Part shown: one piece after another, positions 22,804-31,401 of the stretch
Layout: every line of letters starts with the position of its first letter
Position numbering within the stretch: position 1 is the first letter of the stretch
Source of the DNA: Platynereis dumerilii
Lineage: Eukaryota; Annelida; Polychaeta; Phyllodocida; Nereididae
DNA length: 64,000 bases
Assembly: GCA_026936325.1 (NCBI GenBank)
Contig: JAPTHN010000012.1
Span: forward strand, 23,005,865 to 23,069,864
Direction: 5' to 3'
Notes under the pieces: model-generated
Seen by the model: the letters and a program-made list of their open reading frames with translations, nothing else
Told to the model about the DNA's origin: nothing
The model's database searches: none
Translations under genes and position numbers: made by a program

Positions 22804-24572
22804 AGATGGGAGACTTGTCAGGATTATTCACACCTTGTATGGACTGGTCCGCTGCTGACTTAACAAAAGCACTGGAAAATTTTCAGTCTTCGTGCCATAG
22901 GTTTTTTGAAGGACCTCTTTGCGATGCCTCGGAGAAAAGTAAAGTGGATTACTTGTTAATATGGTGTGGAGAGCAGGGGAGAGATGTCTTGTCAGGATTT
23001 CATATTTTACAGAATAATACTGCTTGCTCAGTGTCATTGAAAACATACTGGACTAAACTGGCAGAGTATGTGTCAATCAAAAGTAACTTCAGATATGCAA
23101 GGTATAAGCTGCATCAGTTAAAACAAGACAGATCAGAGCCCTTTGATCAATTTCTTAAACGGGTCAGGTTGATCATCAATGAGTGCAGATACCCCGACAG
23201 AGACTCGCAAATAATTGATGCAATAATATGCGGCATACACCAAGAATCAACGCGACTGAAGTTGATAGAAAAAGCTGAAACATTGACGATCACAGAAACA
23301 ATTGGCCTGGTGTGTAGTGAGCAATCAAATGCCAATGGCAGTAATAGTGCTGAGTTGCCAGACCATGCAGACATTGATGACTCAGGGAGGAAATGTGGTT
23401 CGAAAATGATCAATGACTCAGAGAAAGAAGTTCACGCCAAGAGAAGGAAATGCACGAGAAAAGGAAACAAATCGGATGCAAGACAACAAGTTGCAAAGTA
23501 CTGTACCAATTGTGGAAAACATTTTCCTACTAGAAGAAAAACTTTCTCACCAAATGTAAAAGATGGCAGTTTATGCAGTGTGTGCTCACGAAAGGCTAAA
23601 GTTAAATCTAAATCGGGAAACACCAGCAGTAAGATGTCCAATAGGTCAACAGCTAGTTTTCGAAATACTTCCCTTGTTGAAGACAAAGACGCAATTGACA
23701 GAAATAACCATGATGGTTTAGAAGACACCAGTAACTTGATTTCAGAGTTATTCGCAAATGAAGCACATCAAAATTTTAATGATCACAGTGAAGGGACGCT
23801 CGACTTTGATGAGGATTCAGACGGCCATGAGACCAACTTGGAAGAAGAAGAACCTGATGGCTTAAGAAAGGAAGCCAACACCAAAAAGAAGTTATCATGC
23901 AAAATATGTAAAGAGACTTTTGCTAAAAGATCGGAATTGGACGCTCACAAAGAAAGCCATGTTAAGGAACGATATTTTGTCTGTGTAATTTGTAAACGGC
24001 CATTTTTAAATGGGTTAAAGTTACAGAAACATGTCAAGAGTTCGCACGAAGATCTAGACATTGAGAGACCTTATTGTTGTGGAATATGTGAAACGACTTT
24101 CAAAGACACAGGAGGTTTGCGACATCATATTTGGATGCAACACACGATAGGCAAGCAGCTGAGCTGTCCTGTTTGTGCGGCAAAGTTTTCAGTGCCATCC
24201 AAATTGCGACGCCATATGGTGAGACACGTGGGGGAACGCAGCCATCTGTGCGACGTGTGTGGCAAGGCTTGTTTTAGCAGTGGGGAACTGCAGTCCCACA
24301 TGACTGTCCATTCTGACGCCCGCCCTTACGTTTGCAGCCTATGCCATAAAGGCTTCAAAAGCCAGACTCATCTGAGAACTCATGAAAAAGTGCATTCTGG
24401 CTTGAAGCCGTACATTTGCGATGTCTGTGGGAAGCGATTCACGAACGGAGCGCATCTCAATCGACACAAAATGTTGCACAGTGGAGAGAAGCCATACGTG
24501 TGCCACCTGTGTGGGAAGGCGTGCAACCAGAGGTCCAACCTGAACATCCACATGAGGGTACATAACAAATAA
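22800..24572 (+). CDS. Gene C: Gag-like domain fused to eight C2H2 zinc fingers
   Basis: A 590-residue intact frame, the only plus-strand gene of the cluster. Residues about 27-190 resemble the capsid part of Ty3/gypsy Gag: a predicted helical region with YWTKLAEYV, then RYKLHQLKQ..SEPFDQFLKRVR, C.YPD..SQIIDAIICGI and RLKLIEKAETLTITE. This is the usual order of conserved positions in that family. A basic linker follows, with a Cys pair arrangement (CTNC...CSVC, about 232-265) and an acidic region. Eight C2H2 fingers (about 364-590) end with standard HSG.KPY linkers. No protease, reverse transcriptase or integrase follows. I infer a domesticated Gag domain, possibly for oligomerisation as with SCAN, joined to DNA-binding fingers. 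Start at 22800 or the next ATG 22806; an upstream in-frame stop excludes earlier starts. Confidence 0.88.
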   Translation: MKMGDLSGLFTPCMDWSAADLTKALENFQSSCHRFFEGPLCDASEKSKVDYLLIWCGEQGRDVLSGFHILQNNTACSVSLKTYWTKLAEYVSIKSNFRYARYKLHQLKQDRSEPFDQFLKRVRLIINECRYPDRDSQIIDAIICGIHQESTRLKLIEKAETLTITETIGLVCSEQSNANGSNSAELPDHADIDDSGRKCGSKMINDSEKEVHAKRRKCTRKGNKSDARQQVAKYCTNCGKHFPTRRKTFSPNVKDGSLCSVCSRKAKVKSKSGNTSSKMSNRSTASFRNTSLVEDKDAIDRNNHDGLEDTSNLISELFANEAHQNFNDHSEGTLDFDEDSDGHETNLEEEEPDGLRKEANTKKKLSCKICKETFAKRSELDAHKESHVKERYFVCVICKRPFLNGLKLQKHVKSSHEDLDIERPYCCGICETTFKDTGGLRHHIWMQHTIGKQLSCPVCAAKFSVPSKLRRHMVRHVGERSHLCDVCGKACFSSGELQSHMTVHSDARPYVCSLCHKGFKSQTHLRTHEKVHSGLKPYICDVCGKRFTNGAHLNRHKMLHSGEKPYVCHLCGKACNQRSNLNIHMRVHNK

Positions 24573-24603
24573 GGGACATGAGGGTACATAATAAATAAGG
24601 GAC
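24552..24603 (+). repeat. 26-bp tandem duplication spanning the gene C stop codon
   Basis: Two copies of a 26-bp unit (beginning atgagggtacataa) run from the last codons through the stop into the 3' UTR. They differ at one base: the first copy has aacaaa and the second aataaa, creating a canonical poly(A) hexamer at 24590-24595, less than 25 nt past the stop. Confidence 0.9.
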
Positions 24604-24910
24604 ATGAGGGACCCTTCCCAATTATGATGTCATATGGGGGTGGGAGTTAAGTCAGAAGTTACCAGTATATTTGATATGCCCCTTCAGGTTTCATGCCAAT
24701 TTTTAGTACCGCCCCCCCCCCCCCCAAAGTTCGATGCAGACTTTTATGTAACAGAAAGCTTAAAATTAAATGTCAGTCAGTGGAATCTCTGCAGATTTGT
24801 CAAATTGATCCCAGTGAAATTGAAAATGACATTTTACTTTTAAAAGTGTATATTTATATTATCCATATATATGTACAATCATATTATGTATGTATCCATA
24901 TAGGCCTAGC

Positions 24911-24916
24911 AATAAA
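24911..24916 (+). terminator. Candidate poly(A) signal of gene C
   Basis: AATAAA about 340 nt past the stop, in an AT-rich setting with T/G-rich sequence downstream. It is a more conventional site than the hexamer at 24590. Confidence 0.5.
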
Positions 24917-26733
24917 TCTGTAATCATTCCTAGAGGTTGTGATTGTCATTATGTCTCATCTACTTGTGCATGTCTCCAACATGAGTTCTTTCCCTTAGAA
25001 AATAATGGGCGCTAATTAATGATAAAGTTTGCTTGGCACCAGAATTCTTATTCTCCTCGCAGTGTTGTAGTGAAATGAAAATGAGCTAGCTTTCGCACAA
25101 AATTACAGAAAATGCACACTTCCTTTTTAAGGACCAATCAGAGAGTACGATTTTGTCATTTACCCTCAACATGCTCAAGAAAAACTCAATACCGTATTTC
25201 CTCTAATAGAAGCCTGGTCTCAAATAGAAGCCTGTCTCGTTTAGAAGCCGGGTCAAAGACCCCTGCTAAAATAATAAAAGCCTGGCTCAATTACACGCCG
25301 GGTCAGCCGCTATACACAGCCCTAATTGAGTGCCTTGCATGCTGCCCAGGTGTTTCCATGCAAGGTTTACTGGCGTGCGCATCACTGCCTACCCTTGCAT
25401 ACCCAGATGTTACTTGATTGCTATCTTTTTTAAAACAATAAACATCGGTCTCAAATAGGCGCCTGGCTCGTATAAACGCCGGGCCAATTAGGCCCTGTAA
25501 AACAATAAACGCCCGGGCTTGTAATCGAGGAAATACGGTATTCATTAATTGCAACGCATGAAGGGGAAGCTTTGGAACCAATAAACCCCCCCCCCCCCCA
25601 AATGGAATTTTCTGGATCCCCCTGACTAATGTAGATTCATTTTCTGGAGTGCTTGAAGTTCAAGCCTTGAACGCTCACATTTGGCAGGATGAACTCAGTT
25701 GCAGCCTGACCCTGGATATTGAGATCTTGGCGGAGTAATTTAGCATGTTGAGGCCAGAATTATGCCTCGGGAGTCAAAAATTCCAGTTTTGAGGATATGA
25801 ACTTACTCAAGTTATTCGCTCTCACAACAAGATTTGATCAAGAAGAAATACATTAACGTAGAGCTGGCATTTGTGTTTACAGCCACGGGCTTACAGCATA
25901 GGCATGCACATTAGGGCTCACCAAATAGCAGTCAAATCCGAACAGCCTAATGCATCAAGATCCAACTGTTGTCAACCGATTACCGATTATATAATTCTCT
26001 TAATCCTGTCAATCTGGAGACAAGCAATCGCACCTCTGACTTAATTCAACAAAAGCTGCAGGACCCTGACCAATGGGCCACGTCCAAAAATGTCATTCCT
26101 CTGAACTTTAATACAAAATATAAGCAGAACCTGCACACAATATGAGACCTGCAATCATTCGTGCAATAGGCTAGCATGCTGATTATCTGTCAACATTTAG
26201 CTCCGTGGCCTCCAAAGCAAAATTGAAGATTTATGCATTGCCATTTCATCATTCAAAGTCCAATAACTATTTCAAGCATCATTTTATACACCAAGTAAAA
26301 GTATAAATTGATAAATAACAAGTAACACTGTTTAATATATATGCCAGATCTATAATAGTCACCGGAAATATGAAAATAATTGTGATTACATACAAAAAAC
26401 AGTAACAGCGTAACATTTAAACATTAAAATCGATAATCATGGACCTGTGACAAGTCCTGGAGACAAGTAATCACAAGTTAATTATAAATGTACAATAATT
26501 GATATTGATAATGGGATACATCAGATGTAATCATTAAGCGCTGATTATCACATGGTAAATGTTGAATAATGAAATGAAACTTAAAAGGAAAGTATTTATG
26601 TGTATAATTATATACATTGTATCCATGGACAAACTCAGAAAATGTGTTGATTGGCCAAAAGGTATTACGTATCACTTGGATAATGTTGCCGAGTTGTTTG
26701 CTTACTTAAGGCCAAACTCAGATCTATATACTT
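24917..26733. other. Spacer between the convergent genes C and D
   Basis: No gene recognised. Contains the MITE at 25192-25538 and the probable 3' UTR of gene D near the right end. Confidence 0.5.
25192..25538. mobile_element. MITE with CCGTATTTCCTC termini, TA target
   Basis: A 347-bp element with inverted ends CCGTATTTCCTC and GAGGAAATACGG, flanked by TA on both sides (25190-25191, 25539-25540). The interior repeats 'tagaagcc.gg' and 'aaacgcc.gg', a pattern seen in widespread Tc1/mariner-like short elements of marine animals. Confidence 0.8.
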
Positions 26734-29643
26734 TTAGAAATCTTGATTTTTTTCAAACTGAGCAGCAATTTCCTTGAAAAGGAATTCTGAAGTGGGAAGT
26801 TGGTCAGATTCATCAGCCGATTCATCAGCCGATCCTTCACTCTCTTGGCTTATCATGCTTATTGCAGAATCGTGCTTCCCCTCAAAATGGTTCCCCATTT
26901 CTTCTTGAGATAGATTGTCCTCACTCACACTGGTCCCTGTTGTGCCGGAATTGTCTGCAGTATGATATCCGGGCAATTGTTCACCATGTTCAGCCCCTGC
27001 AAATGCTGTTGAATAATCAGGCCTGGGAAATTGTCCGTAGCCTGCTAATGCTGCAGAGTAATCATGCCCAGGATATTCTTCACCGCCTGAAAATGCTGTG
27101 GAATGAACATGCCTGGGAAATTGTCCAAATGCTGCAGTATAATCACGCCTTGGAAATTGTCCATAGCCTCCAAATGCTGTGGAATAAGCATGCCTGGCAA
27201 GTTGTTCATAGCCTCCAAATGCTGTGGAATGAACGTTCCTTGGAAATTGTCCGTAGCCTGCAAGTGCTGCGGAATGAACATTCCTTGGAAATTGTCCGTA
27301 GCCTGCAAGTGCTGCGGAATGAACATTCCTTGGAAATTGTCCGTAGCCTGCAAGTGCTGCGGAATGAACATTCCTTGGAAATTGTCCGCAGTCTCCAAAT
27401 GCTGGGGAATAATCAAGCCTTGGAAATTGTCCGTAGCCTGCAAATGCTGCAGAATAATCATGGTTGGGAAATTGTTCATAGCCTGCAGATGCTGTGGAAT
27501 AATTGTGCTGTGTGTGAAATTGATCTTGGGCGGACACACCTCCTGAAACTGAACTGCGAGAAGATTCAGCAATAACAGGTTTCGCTCTGTACATTACACT
27601 TGGGACACCTGTCAGAGACTCAGCAGTGCCAGAATGTTTTGGTTTGTAACCTTCACTTTGGTCATCCGGCAATTTCTTGGTAGACGCAGCTTGCTCAGCA
27701 AAAACTGAGGAATTAATCTTTTTGTCAAATAGAGTTGTCATTTCTTTCTGGAGAGCTGTATTATCTGTAGGCCTAGGCCTGTGCCGAGTGCGTTCCTTCT
27801 CTGCACCAACATGGGTATCAGTTTTGTAACTTACACTTGGCCATTTTTCAGGGACAGCCATCATAAAATTATGTCTTGTGTCGAGAAGAGCCTTCAACTC
27901 TTGACGTAACGAATGATAGACCTTTTTTTTACGCTTTGAAACTGTTGTACTTTCATTCTTCTCAGCTGCACCATGCAATTGTTCATTCACAGTACTGGCT
28001 TCACTGCCGGCTTTAGTACTGGTTTCAGTACTGGCATCAGTGCTGGCTTCAGCACTGGCCTTAGTTATTGTTGGAGGTTCATGCATCTCATTGACATGGG
28101 CCTTCAGTTGTCTGTTGAGGTCAAATCCTTCTCCGCACTCAGTACATTGGTAAGGAGCTGGGTAAGCTGTGGGGTCGTGGGTCCTCATATGTTTATAAGC
28201 CATCATTTGGTCTTTGAATCTCAGCTGACAGACATTGCAGGGGTAGGGCAAGTGAGCACTGTGCCCTTTCATGTGTTTCTTGACCTGTCTCCGAGTGTGG
28301 AACATGCGGCTGCACTGACTGCAAGCGTAGCATGGCTGGCCAGGGTGGGCCTCCTTGAAGTGCTCTCGAAGATAGTGCAGACAAGTGAATCCCTCGCTGC
28401 ATCGATCGCAGAAATGGGTAATATCTCCGCCATGCAGTGACATGTGGCACTCTAACTGATGTCTGTTTTTGAAAACTATCTCACACACTTGGCATACCAG
28501 TGGTTTTTCTTCCCGCCCTTTGCAAGAATGACTGTCGAAGGAGGATTTCAAATTGTAATTCATTCCACACTCAGAGCAAGTGAAATTCCCATGCTGTTCC
28601 ATATGTTTTTCTAGCGATTTTAACATAGCATATTTTTTAGAACAGTAGGGACAAGCAAATTGACTCTTCTTCTTTTTTAGGCCTAATTCCTTGTGGGAAG
28701 TTGATACATGGCACCTGAAGGCACGTTCTGTCGTTGAAACAAATCCACAGACACTGCACGGATATGTATTCGTACTGAAATGTCTTCGGTTGTGGAGAAT
28801 CAAGTCAAGGAATCTCAATCCACACAGGCGACATTCCCACGGTCTGGACTTCTTGTGATACAGCATGTGCGTCTCCATTGCAATTCGGGACGGGAGAATC
28901 TTTCGACACTTCCTACAGAAATATTGTTTAGGGCCAGTCCGAATTCCTTTCTTCAAGACCTTTAATTTGCCTGCAATCGGCACAATCTTTCCTCTCTTTT
29001 TCTTCTGCTTTTCTATGATGCGAGATGCAACCTTGCTGCAGGCTGCTGTCGCATTGTTCATTTCTCTCAAGTAAGCCTGGTAATCAACATGATCAATGTT
29101 TTCTACATTTGGCCGATTAGCACTACCATCAGCTAAAATGTCATGTTGGTTCGTATCCATACCATCATAAGCAGGCTCATATTTCACAGCCACATTCACA
29201 GTCATATCACCAATAACAACCGGCTTCACTTCAACAGCAGCTGAATCGATTATGTCGGCAGTGGGTTCAGGCCCCGGCGGTTGCTCAGGAAAATCATCAG
29301 CATGATCAGACTCACTGACTTCTTTTTTGATAACAACCTCGATATTCCCTCCATCTTGCGAATAATTACCCAATGGTTCATTTACCTCCAACTCAGACAT
29401 AGAGCTAGAGTTTCCTTGGGCTTGGATGTCGCTGTCCTCATTGACTTCAGGTTTTATCTCTATTAGAGGAAAGTTAACAACCTGAGCCGGTTGAGGATCG
29501 AATTTTGATTTGTCAGCATTGTCACAGTCAGTGGCACTGTCTGCTTCTGAAGGTGCAGTTTTTATAGAATGATGATCATCTTCAACCCCAGAAATGGGAG
29601 ACTGACCCACTAATGTCCAAGTCTCTTCCATGGTTCTGATCAT
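26734..29643 (-). CDS. Gene D: ten-finger C2H2 protein with GYGQ-repeat C-terminal domain
   Basis: Single coding exon, 969 residues if started at 29643. The second Met (29631) has the better context (AACCATGGA) and is the more likely start. An in-frame stop lies just upstream. The N-terminal part is acidic with four SUMO-type motifs (IKPE, IKKE, VKYE and EVKP-like). Ten C2H2 fingers occupy about 238-520. A Ser/Thr/Ala stretch (AEASTDASTETST) follows, then about 12 tandem 15-residue units (HSAALAGYGQFPRNV type, about 705-890). The C terminus (SVSEDN...KHDSAI...FKEIAAQFEK) matches the C terminus of gene B, so the genes share ancestry or exchanged ends. The aromatic Gly/Gln repeats resemble low-complexity activation or condensate-forming domains; that role is inference. 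Confidence 0.92.
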   Translation of the reverse strand: MIRTMEETWTLVGQSPISGVEDDHHSIKTAPSEADSATDCDNADKSKFDPQPAQVVNFPLIEIKPEVNEDSDIQAQGNSSSMSELEVNEPLGNYSQDGGNIEVVIKKEVSESDHADDFPEQPPGPEPTADIIDSAAVEVKPVVIGDMTVNVAVKYEPAYDGMDTNQHDILADGSANRPNVENIDHVDYQAYLREMNNATAACSKVASRIIEKQKKKRGKIVPIAGKLKVLKKGIRTGPKQYFCRKCRKILPSRIAMETHMLYHKKSRPWECRLCGLRFLDLILHNRRHFSTNTYPCSVCGFVSTTERAFRCHVSTSHKELGLKKKKSQFACPYCSKKYAMLKSLEKHMEQHGNFTCSECGMNYNLKSSFDSHSCKGREEKPLVCQVCEIVFKNRHQLECHMSLHGGDITHFCDRCSEGFTCLHYLREHFKEAHPGQPCYACSQCSRMFHTRRQVKKHMKGHSAHLPYPCNVCQLRFKDQMMAYKHMRTHDPTAYPAPYQCTECGEGFDLNRQLKAHVNEMHEPPTITKASAEASTDASTETSTKAGSEASTVNEQLHGAAEKNESTTVSKRKKKVYHSLRQELKALLDTRHNFMMAVPEKWPSVSYKTDTHVGAEKERTRHRPRPTDNTALQKEMTTLFDKKINSSVFAEQAASTKKLPDDQSEGYKPKHSGTAESLTGVPSVMYRAKPVIAESSRSSVSGGVSAQDQFHTQHNYSTASAGYEQFPNHDYSAAFAGYGQFPRLDYSPAFGDCGQFPRNVHSAALAGYGQFPRNVHSAALAGYGQFPRNVHSAALAGYGQFPRNVHSTAFGGYEQLARHAYSTAFGGYGQFPRRDYTAAFGQFPRHVHSTAFSGGEEYPGHDYSAALAGYGQFPRPDYSTAFAGAEHGEQLPGYHTADNSGTTGTSVSEDNLSQEEMGNHFEGKHDSAISMISQESEGSADESADESDQLPTSEFLFKEIAAQFEKNQDF
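26990..27515. repeat. 45-bp coding minisatellite in gene D
   Basis: About 12 tandem units of 45 bp. Three neighbouring units (about 27227-27370) are identical by eye, which indicates recent expansion or homogenisation. Because the unit length is a multiple of three, the antisense frames are also open; these are shadows. Confidence 0.92.
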
Positions 29644-31401
29644 TCGATTATTTCAGTTCCAAACTGACAACCTTATAATTTTACAGTCACAGTTCAATCA
29701 ACGACGTTTTTCACAGCAGCTGAAGTCACACATGGCTGTTATCAAGCCAGTATACACGAACAGCAATCGGATAATTCCACCCATTGAAAAGAGATCCAAT
29801 CATCAAGTGCGACAGACCGCAAAATTGACACTTTCGTACATCGCAGGTCACCACTGGAGAACAGGGGAGGGTGTGAAATGCGGATCGCCCTTGCAATTGC
29901 AGACAGCAATGACCTGGGGAGGTGGTCCAACTTAGCTCAACTCTTAGCTTTACCAAAAGGCCGAAGTGGCCATACTTATCATTTTCTTCTTATTCGGCTA
30001 ATAAGGGGTCAAACTAATCAAAAACCTTAACTGTAAGTTTTCTTGATAGAATACTTACATTTATAGCCATATATGTCAGACCCAGCCCCATATGATATTT
30101 GCACCCAGAGAATCTGAAGTGGATATTTGTAGGCCGGCCTGTATAATTATATCCTTTAAAATACATCATTGCAACCAAATTAAGAAACTGTCAAATATAG
30201 CACCAGAACATAATTTATTAACAAACAAGAGTCATAATATATTGTCAAATTGTGGTATATGTCAAGAAATTTCTAATTTATATGAATAACCAAAATTTAA
30301 TTCTAAATTTAGGCCCTAACAGTTTACATTGGTATAAATTTACATATCAACAATTGTACATAGCTATTTAATTTCATCCATATTAATAATACATTTCAAT
30401 TTGCTTAAGCAGTCTATTTAAAATTTTCAACGAAGTTAATTATTCATCTAGATAAACAACATAAGCATAATTATTGATCTACGAATCTCAGACCAAAGAT
30501 TAACAATTTTCCAATCAACCATGAACTGCGTTGACAGTGTTCAAAAAATTTTCAAAATTTTGTTTCAATTAAGCCTACAGAGTTCTTGAGACATACATAA
30601 GCACATTCCTATTTTTAAGTTACTCTTATGATTACAAACTATCTGGTAATTGATTAGACTACCAAGGTTAATTGTGCCAATGACAATCAATATAATAATA
30701 TTCAAGAATCAAAATTCTAAATTAAATAACAACAGAAATGAAGCTAAATTCAACATGTTGAAAGTTCTTCCAAATTTCAGCTCATTTTCAAGGGATCATC
30801 TTTCGACAATCACTACTGATAACACAACAATCTAGGTCTAAAGCTAAGTTTTTTTTACAGAAGATCCAACACAACACACATGCACTCAAAAATAAAAATT
30901 AACAGATCAGTATTCTTTCTGATAAACATCAAATTGTAGTTAGATGCAAGTGACAGAATGGAATTTGTTAAGCAATAGGCCAAATAAGAAATTTAAAGAT
31001 GTACCATATATTACAAATCCGAACAGTCGCAAATTTATCTGACCCACTAGCATTTTACACGTAGCTCACGAAAGAGTGTGAAAATATAAATCATGTTAAA
31101 CTAAAGCAACATGACAACTACACATCATCAAAGTTTTGGCTTGAGGTTGACTAGTGTTAGGCCTATGGTGTTCTTGGAACTTCTTACAAGTTTGAGTATA
31201 GCTAGTTTAATCAAATGTACATATATCTATAATAATTATATATCTCTGCTTTAGGCTTTATAGGATCTGACAGCGTTTCATCAAATAATAAAGACAGGAG
31301 ACTTCAACAAATACTCCCCCATAGCGAGCTTAGTGTACAGTTATCAATTGGCCAATGGATTCAAGTGCGTCAGTAAGTATCAATAATAAAGGGAAACTTA
31401 G
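29644..31401. other. Spacer between genes D and E
   Basis: The left part should hold the gene D promoter and 5' UTR; the right part the 3' UTR of gene E. A minus-strand AATAAA at 30214-30219 is a possible gene E poly(A) signal, about 1.2 kb past its stop. No other gene or element recognised. Confidence 0.45.

Noticed and set aside
22800-24572. Simple retroelement remnant rather than a gene
   Set aside because: The frame is intact, ends in eight well-formed C2H2 fingers, has a leader with a splice acceptor and lies in a zinc-finger cluster; no pol region or long terminal repeats were seen nearby.
26862-27575. Repetitive plus-strand frame antisense to gene D
   Set aside because: It is a by-product of the 45-bp repeat; the minus-strand frame carries real fingers and a continuous protein.
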